From: UBA3700 sp964478025
GTDB lineage: Bacteria; Bacillota; Clostridia; Christensenellales; UBA3700
NCBI GenBank assembly: GCA_964478025.1
Contig: CAYZGK010000009.1
Location: 1 to 56,807 of the forward strand
Direction of reading: 5' to 3'
Length of the DNA stretch: 56,807 nt
A program made the translations under genes and the position numbers. Positions 40,901 to 49,325 of the stretch are shown in pieces; the stretch's first letter is position 1; every line of letters begins with the position of its first letter. The notes beneath the pieces are model-generated. The model saw only the letters and a list, made by a program, of their open reading frames with translations. It was not told where the DNA came from and searched no databases.

Positions 40901-41789
40901 AAGAGAGGATATGCCATTCTTAGCAGATGGTACAAGATTACAAATTGTATTAAACCCTCTAGGCGTTCCTTCACGTATGAACATCGGACAAGTCCTTGAA
41001 GTTCACTTAGGTTATGTTGCTAAGAAACTAGGATTAAAGATTGCAACTCCAGTATTTGATGGTGCAAAAGAATCTGATATTAAACAATTATTAAAGGAAA
41101 ATAACTTACCAGAAAATGGAAAGTTCATAGTATATGATGGTAGAACAGGTGAAGCATTTGAAAACCCAGTTACAGTTGGTTACATGTACATGTTAAAACT
41201 TTGTCACATGGTTGATGAAAAGATGCACGCAAGATCAATTGGACCATACAGCTTAATTACACAACAACCTTTAGGTGGTAAGGCTCAATTCGGTGGACAA
41301 CGTTTCGGTGAAATGGAAGTTTGGGCACTTGAAGCTTATGGTGCTGCTCACATCTTACAAGAAGTATTAACAATTAAGTCAGATGATGTAACAGGAAGAT
41401 CTAAGGCATACGAGGCTATTGCAAGAGGAAATCAAATCGCTGAGCCAAGTACTCCAGAATCATTTAAGGTTCTTGTTAAGGAAATGCAAGCTATTGGTCT
41501 TGATGTTAGAATTCAAAATGAGCATGGTGCTGAGGTTGATTCAATTACTAACTTCACAGACCCTGCTGATACAAATCAACAAGTATACTCAACTGATAGC
41601 AATCAATTACAAGAACAAGAAATTTCTCTTGATAATTTGTCTGATGCAGATAGTAACAATAATTTAGGTTTAGATGAAAACATAAATGATAACGATAACA
41701 ATGATGATTCATTTATGAATATATTTGAAGATAAAGACGATAAGGAACCATTTGGTAATTTGTTTACAAATGGCGATGAGAATGAATAA
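37968..41789 (+). CDS. rpoB: RNA polymerase beta subunit
   Basis: A 1273-residue beta subunit. The rifamycin region is at about 512-545 ('SPLSQFMDHHNPIAELTNK'), followed by 'GGLSRERAGFEVRD', 'HYGRLCPIETPEGQNIGL' and the C-terminal 'GGQRFGEMEVWALEAYGAA' clamp region near 1100. Residue 528 is Asn where most bacteria have His (E. coli 526), and the preceding residues are His-His instead of Gln-Asn. The last ~78 residues (from about 1195) form an Asp/Asn/Glu-rich tail absent from most beta subunits. AAGGAGGG lies before the start; rpoC follows after 11 bases. Confidence 0.98.
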   Translation: MPQNMTHKVKYGDNIRESFSKIKEVLDMPYLLEAQTDSYKEFITKGIQNVLDDFSPVVDRMGRFKLYFLGFTLEGTPKYTLKECHEGDHSYTLPLYVKVRLERTETGEVIEDKVFMGDIPLMTDNGAFVINGADRVIVSQLVRSPSVYNTFEKDSKTGEEIYSTQVMPQRGAWIEFKQDQHGVISVAVDRKRKFPATILIRNLLTQGTNEELIELFGDEEFLRKTIEKDPTTDLESAKRGLYERQRPGEEVSDEGIKILLNNLFFDDKRYDLMKVGRYKINKKLSLAYRIEGLELAEDAVTEDGEVILQAKKAGYLKLEDARKIQNAGINSVKVISINGETVKVLGNKSANIVDYAKNLGIKISDKVLVALFGENSEYDDQIIYTPVFDKIIAEHKTSKAFEEYVLKNTIEASKLLIVKCLTPDDILSSFSNNLGLSHGVGKTDVIDHLANRRVRCVGELLENQFHIGISRLEKQIKENMARTQESDDCRIQQFINIKPVSAVIKEFFCSSPLSQFMDHHNPIAELTNKRKLSALGPGGLSRERAGFEVRDINHTHYGRLCPIETPEGQNIGLISSFASYAKVNKYGFIEAPYRKVDKEKGIVTNEVRYLQADEEDNYIVAQANTPLNEDGSFADDRVMCRIKEDIREVDKSRVDYMDVSPKQLISVASALIPFLENDDTARALMGSNMQRQAVPLLKPESPMIATGIEYKIAHDSGVLQLAKNDGVVKSVSADKIVVTTVDGEDVYNLQKFERSNAGTCITQKPIVSKGQKVIKDMVLADGPATQNGELSLGRNILIGYMSWEGYNYEDAILINEDLVKDDVFTSIHIEKFETSAREINKLGSEQITRDIPGLSDDALKNLDEDGIVRIGAEVNSGDILVGKTTPKGETEPSAQERLLRSIFGDKSKDVKDTSTRVPHGQSGVVIGVKVFTKKNKEDMEPGVNKQVRVYVAQKRKIGVGDKMSGRHGNKGVISRVLPREDMPFLADGTRLQIVLNPLGVPSRMNIGQVLEVHLGYVAKKLGLKIATPVFDGAKESDIKQLLKENNLPENGKFIVYDGRTGEAFENPVTVGYMYMLKLCHMVDEKMHARSIGPYSLITQQPLGGKAQFGGQRFGEMEVWALEAYGAAHILQEVLTIKSDDVTGRSKAYEAIARGNQIAEPSTPESFKVLVKEMQAIGLDVRIQNEHGAEVDSITNFTDPADTNQQVYSTDSNQLQEQEISLDNLSDADSNNNLGLDENINDNDNNDDSFMNIFEDKDDKEPFGNLFTNGDENE

Positions 41790-41800
41790 GGAGATTAATT

Positions 41801-44800
41801 ATGGCAGACGTAAATAATTTTGATTCGATTAAAATAGGCATTGCCTCTCCTGAGGTTATAAGAGGATGGTCTCATGGTGAAGTTACAAACACAGAGACTA
41901 TTAACTATAGAACTACAAAGCCAGAGCCAGGTGGTTTATTCTGTGAAAGAATATTTGGACCTACAAAAGACTTTGAATGTGCTTGTGGTAAATATAAAAA
42001 GCAAAGACAAAAGGGATTAATTTGTGACAAATGTGGCGTTGAACTTGTTAGATCAAAGGTAAGACGTGAAAGAATGGGTCACATTGAACTTGCTTGTCCA
42101 GTTACTCATATTTGGTATCTAAAGGGTGCTCCATATAGAATGAGTTCGCTTTTAAATATTCCATTAAAGGAATTAGAGTTTGTTGTTTATTACAATAAAT
42201 ATGTTGTATTAGATAAAGGTACTTCTAATTTTGAATATAAACAAATTATTACAGATGAAGAATATTATGAAGCAATTGATGAATTCGGTCCTGGTTCATT
42301 TAGAGCAGGAATGGGAGCAGAAGCTGTTAAGGAATTATTAAAGAATATTGATCTTGAAAAGGAATATAACGACTTAATTAAAGAAATTGAAACAGCAAAA
42401 GAAGGAAGTGCAAGACAAAAGGCTATTAAGAGATTAGATGTTGTTCAAGCATTTAAGAATTCAGATAATAAGCCAGAGTGGATGGTACTTGATGTAATTC
42501 CAGTATTACCACCAGATTTAAGACCACTTGTTTCAATTGATGGTTCAAGCAGCAAGTTTACATCTTCTGATATCAATGAATTATATAGAAAAGTAATTCA
42601 AAGAAATAACCGTTTAAAGAAGCTTTTAGAGCAAGGTACTCCAAGCGTTATTATAAGAACAGAAAAGAGAAACGTTCAAGAAGCTGTTGACGCATTAATT
42701 GATAATGGTCGTCGTGGTAAGGCTGTTTCTATTAACAATAGAAAAGTTAAGTCATTAACAGAATCTTTAAAGGGTAAACAAGGTCGTTTCCGTATGAACT
42801 TACTTGGTAAGCGTGTTGACTATTCAGGACGTTCAGTTATCGTAGTTGGTCCAGAATTAAAGATGTACCAATGCGGTCTACCAAAAGAAATGGCTGTAGA
42901 ATTATTTAAACCATTTATTATTAAGCAATTAATAGATAAAGGTTTAGCTTCAAGTATTAAAAATGCTAAGAAGATCATAGATAACCCAACTTCAGATGTA
43001 TGGGATATACTAGAGGATGTTATTAAGGATCACCCAGTACTTCTAAACCGTGCTCCTTCACTTCATAGACTTTCTATCCAAGCATTTGAGCCAGTACTAG
43101 TTGATGGTAGAGCTATTAAACTTCACCCACTTGTTTGTACAGGATTCAACGCAGACTTCGATGGAGACCAAATGGCTGTTCACGTACCTCTATCACTAGA
43201 GGCTAGAGCAGAAGCTAGATTCTTAATGTTATCTACAAACAATATCTTAAAACTATCTGATGGTAAACCAATTGTTTCTCCATCACAAGATATCGTTATG
43301 GGTTCATACTACTTAACAATGCCTGAAAATCCAGAAATTGCTAAGAAGAATTTAGAAAGACGTGTATTTAGAAATCCAGAAGAAGCTTTAATGGCTTACC
43401 AAATGAAACAAATTCCAATTCAAAGATTGATTGAAGTTAGAGTTTCAAAGGTTATCGATGGAGTTACAAAGTCTAAGAGAATTAAGACAACAGTAGGAAG
43501 ATTAATCTTCAATAATGCTGTTCCTCAAGATATATTCTATGGACTAGATTCAGATATTGATACATTCAATGACTTTAGCGTATCTGATGATAAGAAAGAT
43601 GAATTAGACTTAAAAATCAATGCAAAGATTGGTAAAAAGCAATTATCTAAGATTGTTGATGTAGTATTTAGCAACAAAGGTGCTACAGAAACATCAGTAG
43701 TTCTAGATAAGATTAAGGCTTTAGGTTATAAGTACTCAACAATTGGTGCTATGACAACATCAATATTCGATATGCATGTTCCAGAACAAAAGAAGGGCAT
43801 TATCGAAGAAGCTCAAAAGAAGACAGTACTTATTGAAAAAGCTGCAAGAAAAGGTTTAGCTACAGAGCAATCTCGTTATGAACATACTATTGAGGTTTGG
43901 TCAGATGCTAAGAAGGAAATTGAAAATATCCTTAAGAGTCAATCAACAGACTATAACCCAATTTGGATGATGGCTAACTCAGGTGCCCGTGGTGGTATTG
44001 GACAGATCGGACAATTGTGTGGTATGCGTGGTATCGTCGCTTCTACATCAGGTAAGAACATCGAGCTTCCAATTAAGTCTTCATATCGTGAAGGTCTATC
44101 AGTTTTGGAATATTTCATTTCAGCTCACGGTGGACGTAAAGGTATGGCTGATACAGCGTTAAAGACAGCTGACTCTGGTTACTTAACTCGTCGTTTAGTA
44201 GATATTGCTCAATCAGTAATTGTTTACGAAAACGATTGTGGAGATAAGAAAGGTACAGTTGTTAGAAATATTGATTACCAAGTATTTAGAAATAACATCT
44301 TAGGATTAAAGTTAGCAGAAGATGCTGTTGATTCAAAAGATAATGTTATTGTAAAGAAAGGTACTGTAATTACAGATGCTGAAGTTCTAGCATTATATAA
44401 CAAGAAAGTTGCAAGAACTAGTGTTGAAAAGAATAAGAAGGTTGAGGTTGAACCATTAAACGAAAAAGCAGGTAAGACATTCATTGAAAAGATTGATGGT
44501 AGATTTGTTATTAATGATGTAATCAATCCAACAACTGGTGAAGTAATTGTTCCAGCAGATACAATGATTTCTCAAGCTCAAGCTAAAGCTATAGATAAAG
44601 CTGGTATTCATGAACTTATAATTAGAGCTATCGTTTCTTGTAAAGCAAAACATGGTGTTTGTGCTAAGTGTTATGGTAAGAATATGGCTTCTGGTAACAT
44701 TGTAAAAGTTGGTGAAGCTGTAGGTATTATCGCTGCTCAATCAGTAGGTGAACCAGGAACACAATTAACAATGAGAACATTCCACACCGGTGGTGTTGCT

Positions 44801-45616
44801 ACAGCCGGCGATATAACAAACGGTCTTCCTCGTGTACAAGAATTATTCGAAGTTAGAAGACCAAAAGGTCAAGCTGTAATTTCAGATATTGACGGTGTTG
44901 TAAGAATTGAAGAAACAGAAAAATCAAGAACAGTTTATGTTGATGGTGTAGATAAATACACAGGCGAACAAGTTAATAAGGAATATCCAATTGACTACAA
45001 CAAGAAGATTTGTGTAGAAGATGGCCAAAAGATTTTAGCTGGTGACAGAATTACATTAGGTTCTATTTATCCACAAGATTTATTAAGAACAAAGGGTGTT
45101 GCAGCTGTTCAAGATTACATTATCCAAGAAGTTAAAGCAACATACGAAGCATCTGATGCTGAAATCAACGAAAAGCACTTAGAGATTATTGTTAAACAAA
45201 TGCTAAGAAAGGTTAGAATTGTTAACGCTGGTTCTACAAAACTTGTTGTTGGTGATGTAGTTGATGAAAATATCCTACAAGAAGAAAACCAAAAGATTCT
45301 TGAAGAGGGTGGAGTTCCAGCTCAAGGACAAAGAATCCTTCTTGGTATAACAAAAGCTTCTCTTGCTGTAGATTCATTTATCTCAGCAGCTTCATTCCAA
45401 GAAACTGCAAGAATCTTAGCAGATGCTGCTATGAAGGGTAAGGTTGACCATCTACAAGGCTTAAAAGAAAACGTTATTATTGGTAAGTTAATTCCAGCTG
45501 GTACAGGTTGCAAGTGCTACCAAGATATAACAACAGTTTCTAAAGCTTCAGAAGTTAACATGATTCAAGAAGATAAGTCTTACGAAAAGAATAACGAAAG
45601 CTTAGATATTGAATAA
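41801..45616 (+). CDS. rpoC: RNA polymerase beta' subunit
   Basis: A 1271-residue beta' subunit. The zinc ribbon 'CACGKYK' with 'CDKCGVE' lies near 61-83, the catalytic magnesium loop 'NADFDGDQMAVH' near 448-459, the bridge helix and trigger loop region near 990-1010 ('GEPGTQLTMRTFHTGG'), and the second zinc site in 'CKAKHGVCAKCYG' near 947. Length is in the normal range for Bacillota. It is cotranscribed with rpoB. A SAM riboswitch follows, so any readthrough into metK would be under its control. Confidence 0.98.
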   Translation: MADVNNFDSIKIGIASPEVIRGWSHGEVTNTETINYRTTKPEPGGLFCERIFGPTKDFECACGKYKKQRQKGLICDKCGVELVRSKVRRERMGHIELACPVTHIWYLKGAPYRMSSLLNIPLKELEFVVYYNKYVVLDKGTSNFEYKQIITDEEYYEAIDEFGPGSFRAGMGAEAVKELLKNIDLEKEYNDLIKEIETAKEGSARQKAIKRLDVVQAFKNSDNKPEWMVLDVIPVLPPDLRPLVSIDGSSSKFTSSDINELYRKVIQRNNRLKKLLEQGTPSVIIRTEKRNVQEAVDALIDNGRRGKAVSINNRKVKSLTESLKGKQGRFRMNLLGKRVDYSGRSVIVVGPELKMYQCGLPKEMAVELFKPFIIKQLIDKGLASSIKNAKKIIDNPTSDVWDILEDVIKDHPVLLNRAPSLHRLSIQAFEPVLVDGRAIKLHPLVCTGFNADFDGDQMAVHVPLSLEARAEARFLMLSTNNILKLSDGKPIVSPSQDIVMGSYYLTMPENPEIAKKNLERRVFRNPEEALMAYQMKQIPIQRLIEVRVSKVIDGVTKSKRIKTTVGRLIFNNAVPQDIFYGLDSDIDTFNDFSVSDDKKDELDLKINAKIGKKQLSKIVDVVFSNKGATETSVVLDKIKALGYKYSTIGAMTTSIFDMHVPEQKKGIIEEAQKKTVLIEKAARKGLATEQSRYEHTIEVWSDAKKEIENILKSQSTDYNPIWMMANSGARGGIGQIGQLCGMRGIVASTSGKNIELPIKSSYREGLSVLEYFISAHGGRKGMADTALKTADSGYLTRRLVDIAQSVIVYENDCGDKKGTVVRNIDYQVFRNNILGLKLAEDAVDSKDNVIVKKGTVITDAEVLALYNKKVARTSVEKNKKVEVEPLNEKAGKTFIEKIDGRFVINDVINPTTGEVIVPADTMISQAQAKAIDKAGIHELIIRAIVSCKAKHGVCAKCYGKNMASGNIVKVGEAVGIIAAQSVGEPGTQLTMRTFHTGGVATAGDITNGLPRVQELFEVRRPKGQAVISDIDGVVRIEETEKSRTVYVDGVDKYTGEQVNKEYPIDYNKKICVEDGQKILAGDRITLGSIYPQDLLRTKGVAAVQDYIIQEVKATYEASDAEINEKHLEIIVKQMLRKVRIVNAGSTKLVVGDVVDENILQEENQKILEEGGVPAQGQRILLGITKASLAVDSFISAASFQETARILADAAMKGKVDHLQGLKENVIIGKLIPAGTGCKCYQDITTVSKASEVNMIQEDKSYEKNNESLDIE

Positions 45617-45636
45617 TTAAAACATCTATAATTTAT

Positions 45637-45729
45637 TTCTATGAAGAGTGTTGGAGGGACCAGGCCCTATGAAGACACAGCAACCTCAAGTAAGGTGCTA
45701 AATCCTGCAAGTTCACTTGAAAGATAGAA
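45637..45729 (+). ncRNA. SAM-I (S-box) riboswitch
   Basis: Class signatures are all present: 'GTTGGAGGGACCAGGCCC', 'TATGAAGACACAGCAACC', 'AAGGTGCTAAATCCTGCAA' and the closing 'GAAAGATAGAA'. The outer stem pairs TTCTAT (45637-45642) with ATAGAA (45724-45729). SAM binding should favour the terminator directly downstream and switch off metK. Confidence 0.95.
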
Positions 45730-45732
45730 TTT

Positions 45733-45769
45733 AAGGCCACTATCAATTAAGTAGTGGCCTTATTAATTT
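45733..45769 (+). terminator. SAM riboswitch terminator
   Basis: AAGGCCACTA (45733-45742) and TAGTGGCCTT (45752-45761) pair perfectly, with ATTAATTT after the stem. It also ends the rpoBC transcript. Confidence 0.88.
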
Positions 45770-45780
45770 AGGAGGATAAA

Positions 45781-46968
45781 ATGTATAAACATTATTTTAC
45801 AAGCGAAAGCGTAACAGAAGGACATCCAGATAAAGTTTGTGATAAAATCTCAGATTCAGTTCTTGATGCTCTATTAGAACAAGACCCACTATCTAGAGTA
45901 GCTCTAGAGACAGTTTGTAATACAGGTTTCTGTTTAATGACTGGCGAGGTTACATCAAATGCTAAAGTTGACTTTGAAAAAGTTGCAAGAAAAGCAATTT
46001 TAGATATAGGTTATGATAGTGAGGATAAAGGCTTTGATGGAAATACATGTGAAGTTATGATAAAGGTAGATAAACAATCTACAGATATTGCTATGGGCGT
46101 AGACTCAAGTTTAGAAAATAAGGCAAAAGATGAGGATAAATATGACTTAATTGGAGCAGGAGACCAAGGTATGGTATTTGGCTATGCTTGCAATGAAACA
46201 AAAGAATTAATGCCACTTCCAATATCTCTTGCACATAAATTAACAAGAAAGTTAACTGAAGTTAGAAAAAATGGAACACTAAAATATTTAAGACCAGATG
46301 GCAAGGCTCAAGTGTCTATTGAATACCATGATGATAAGCCATATAGTGTTTCTGCAGTTGTAGTTTCAGCTCAACATGATGAAACAGTTACAATTGAAAA
46401 ACTTAGAGAAGATATTAAAAAGTATGTAATAAATGAGGTTATTCCAAGTAATCTTATAAATGATGATACAAAATTCTATATTAATCCAACAGGAAGATTC
46501 GTAATCGGTGGACCTCATGGAGATAGTGGGTTAACAGGAAGAAAAATTATTGTTGATACATACGGCGGATATGCACCACATGGCGGCGGCGCATTCTCAG
46601 GAAAGGACCCAACAAAGGTAGATAGATCTGCTTGCTACATGGCAAGATATGCATGTAAAAATGTAGTTGCAGCGGGCCTTGCTGATAAGTGTCAAATTGA
46701 TGTAGCATACGCAATTGGTGTAGCACATCCTGTAGCTATTCAAATTCATACATTTAATACAGGTAAAATAAGCGAAGAGAAAATCTCTGAAATTATAAGA
46801 AAAGTATTCGATTTTAGACCACTTGCTATCATTGAAAAATTAAATTTAAGAACTCCAATTTTTGCTAGTACGACAAATTACGGACATTTCGGCAAAGAGG
46901 ATTGTGGCTTTGCATGGGAAAAGTGTGATAAAATTGAAGAAATCCAAAAATTAGCTAAGGAGATTTAA
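45781..46968 (+). CDS. metK: S-adenosylmethionine synthetase
   Basis: A 395-residue protein that joins methionine and ATP to make SAM. 'TSESVTEGHPDKVCDKISDSVLD' begins the first domain, 'GAGDQGMVFGYA' (about 122-133) is the first family signature, and 'GGGAFSGKDPTKVDRS' (about 269-284) the second, with active-site Lys and Asp. Length is normal. The upstream SAM-I riboswitch gives feedback control. Its last base overlaps the recD2 start (TAATG). Confidence 0.97.
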   Translation: MYKHYFTSESVTEGHPDKVCDKISDSVLDALLEQDPLSRVALETVCNTGFCLMTGEVTSNAKVDFEKVARKAILDIGYDSEDKGFDGNTCEVMIKVDKQSTDIAMGVDSSLENKAKDEDKYDLIGAGDQGMVFGYACNETKELMPLPISLAHKLTRKLTEVRKNGTLKYLRPDGKAQVSIEYHDDKPYSVSAVVVSAQHDETVTIEKLREDIKKYVINEVIPSNLINDDTKFYINPTGRFVIGGPHGDSGLTGRKIIVDTYGGYAPHGGGAFSGKDPTKVDRSACYMARYACKNVVAAGLADKCQIDVAYAIGVAHPVAIQIHTFNTGKISEEKISEIIRKVFDFRPLAIIEKLNLRTPIFASTTNYGHFGKEDCGFAWEKCDKIEEIQKLAKEI

Positions 46969-49184
46969 TGAATCTAACTGGAGAGGTTGTAGAAGTAAGA
47001 TTTCGAAATCTTGAGAATTTTTATACTATAGTCTATGTAGATACTGGACTTAATGTTGAGGCATGCGTAGGATATTTCCCTGATGTAAATGTAGGTGAGT
47101 ATGTTTCAATGGAAGGACAGTTCATAGAGAATAAAATGTATGGAACTCAATTTGAAGTTGAAACAGTAGTTGTACAACCTCCAACTAATAAAATGGCAAT
47201 GATTCAATACCTATCTTCAGGATTGTTTCCAGGTATTGGCCCTAAGATGGCTGAGAAAATCGTTGCAAATTTCCAAGATAAAACAATTGAGGTTTTATCC
47301 TCAGACCCGGATAAATTAGCCCAAATTAAAGGTATAACTTTAAAGAAGGCAAAAGAGGTCGTTTCAAAATTTATTTCACAAGAACATATGAGAGGAATAC
47401 TTATGTATCTACAAGGATACGGAGTAACCCTTTCTATGGCCATGAAACTATATTTAGCATATGGCGATGATGTTCAAAAAATATTAGAGAAAAATCCTTA
47501 TAAGATAGTGGAAGATGTTGATGGTATAGGCTTTAAAACCGCAGATACTATTGCTATGAAAATGGGAATTGCTTTTGATAGTGAATTTAGAATTCAAGCA
47601 GCAATTACCTATATATTAACTGAAGTTGCTAATAAAAATGGTCATACATATCTATACTATAGAGAACTTGTAGGTGAGATAATTTCGCTCCTTAGACTTG
47701 AGGTAGATAAACATCAAGATTTAATAGAAACATGTATTAAAAAATGTGAAGATGACTGCAAGATAATAATTGATGAGAAAAATGATCAAAAATTAGTTAT
47801 GTCTTATCCAATATATCTAAAGGAAAGAGATATAGCTAAAAAATTAGTTAGACTTTTAAATTCTTCAACAAAAAATATCTTAGCAGATATAGATGCAGAT
47901 ATTTTAGAGTATGAGCAAGTAAATCATATATCTTTAGATACAAAACAAAAAGAAGCAGTAAAAAACTCTTTAATGTATGGTGTTTCCATAATAACAGGAG
48001 GACCAGGTACTGGAAAAACAACAATAATAAAGGCAATTATTTCAATTTTAAAGAAATTAAATAAAACTTTTAAATTATGTGCCCCAACAGGAAGAGCAGC
48101 AAAAAGATTATCTGAATCCACTCTAGAGCCTGCTTCAACTATTCATAGAGCACTAGGCCTTGCCGTTGTAGATAATATATTTAAATTTGAATATAACGAA
48201 ACTAAAAACTTAACTGAAGATGTAATAATTATCGATGAAGTTTCTATGTGTGATGTTTATATAATGGGATCACTTTTATCTGCCTTAAAAAATAGCGCAA
48301 GAGTAATATTTGTAGGCGATAAAGACCAATTACCATCAGTAGGTGCAGGTAATATTTTATCTGATATGATTAATTCAAAAGTTATACCAGTATCGTATCT
48401 TTCTAGAATTTATAGACAAGGTGAAAAGAGTATGATATCTTTTAATGCCCATGAAGTTAATATGGGTAGAATGATATCTTTAAAGAACGATAGCTCAGAC
48501 TTTTTCTTTAAAGAAGCTAAAGATAGCGAAGATGCAGTAAAACAAGCTGTTTCTATGGTTGAAAATAGACTTCCTAAATTTTACCATTTATCTCAAGATG
48601 ATATTCAAGTTTTAGCACCAGGTAAAAAGGGAATTGCGGGTGTTGAAAATTTAAATAAAGTATTTCAAAGAGAATTAAATAAGAATTTTGATGGACAAGA
48701 AATAAAATACGGAAACAGTGTATTTAAAGTAGGAGATAAGGTAATCCACATTAAAAATGACTATGAACTAAACTATGTAACTAAAATGGGTGTAGATGGC
48801 ATGGGAATTTTTAATGGCGAAATGGGGAAGATTGTCTATATTGATGAAAATATCCCTATAATAAAAGTTGAGTTTGATGATGAAAAAATAGCAACTTATA
48901 CAAGAAAAGAGTTTGATGAACTTCAACTAGCGTATGCTATAACTGTTCATAAATCTCAAGGATCAGAATTTAAAATTGTTGTATTTATAGCTATGGAAAA
49001 TAGCTATATGCTTGCAACAAGAAATCTACTATATACAGGAATTACTCGTGGTAAACAAGTGGTTGTAATTATTGGCTCTAAGGCGATTATAGCCAAAATG
49101 ATAGGAAATAATAAGATAGATAAGAGAAACTCAAGGCTATTAGATTTTTTAAGAGCTGAGGCTGATTTTAATTTAGATAATTAA
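46968..49184 (+). CDS. recD2: RecD2-type 5'-3' DNA helicase
   Basis: A 738-residue superfamily 1B helicase. The N-terminal region carries helix-hairpin-helix repeats ('GLFPGIGPKMAEKI', 'ITLKKAKEV', 'VDGIGFKTADTIA') as in RecD2 and unlike RecD. Walker A 'TGGPGTGKTTIIKA' is near 343, motif II 'IIIDEVSMCD' near 422, motif III 'VFVGDKDQLPSVG' near 446 and the C-terminal 'AITVHKSQGSEF' near 656. RecD2 works without RecBC in DNA repair and replication restart. It is coupled to metK by a 1-base overlap. Confidence 0.93.
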   Translation: MNLTGEVVEVRFRNLENFYTIVYVDTGLNVEACVGYFPDVNVGEYVSMEGQFIENKMYGTQFEVETVVVQPPTNKMAMIQYLSSGLFPGIGPKMAEKIVANFQDKTIEVLSSDPDKLAQIKGITLKKAKEVVSKFISQEHMRGILMYLQGYGVTLSMAMKLYLAYGDDVQKILEKNPYKIVEDVDGIGFKTADTIAMKMGIAFDSEFRIQAAITYILTEVANKNGHTYLYYRELVGEIISLLRLEVDKHQDLIETCIKKCEDDCKIIIDEKNDQKLVMSYPIYLKERDIAKKLVRLLNSSTKNILADIDADILEYEQVNHISLDTKQKEAVKNSLMYGVSIITGGPGTGKTTIIKAIISILKKLNKTFKLCAPTGRAAKRLSESTLEPASTIHRALGLAVVDNIFKFEYNETKNLTEDVIIIDEVSMCDVYIMGSLLSALKNSARVIFVGDKDQLPSVGAGNILSDMINSKVIPVSYLSRIYRQGEKSMISFNAHEVNMGRMISLKNDSSDFFFKEAKDSEDAVKQAVSMVENRLPKFYHLSQDDIQVLAPGKKGIAGVENLNKVFQRELNKNFDGQEIKYGNSVFKVGDKVIHIKNDYELNYVTKMGVDGMGIFNGEMGKIVYIDENIPIIKVEFDDEKIATYTRKEFDELQLAYAITVHKSQGSEFKIVVFIAMENSYMLATRNLLYTGITRGKQVVVIIGSKAIIAKMIGNNKIDKRNSRLLDFLRAEADFNLDN

Positions 49185-49234
49185 ATTTTTAAGATTACAT
49201 ATTCTAAAAATTAGAGCAAATTGTATCGTTTTAA

Positions 49235-49298
49235 CTTTCTAACAAGATTAATAAATCTTGACTATTTGCGCGTATACATGTAATAATCTTTTAGAAAG
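49235..49298 (+). promoter_or_regulatory. secA promoter framed by an inverted repeat
   Basis: CTTTCTAACAAGATTA (49235-49250) is the reverse complement of TAATCTTTTAGAAAG (49284-49298) except for one extra C. The promoter TTGACT (49258-49263), 17-base spacer and TAATAA (49281-49286) lies between and partly inside the arms. A shorter repeat AAGATT-AATA-AATCTT lies next to the -35 box. Confidence 0.6.
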
Positions 49299-49325
49299 AT
49301 TAAGCCACTATAAAGAGAGGTTAAT

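Noticed and set aside
41419..41667. Frame inside the end of rpoB
   Set aside because: It is a shadow frame within a strongly conserved gene, with no ribosome binding site.
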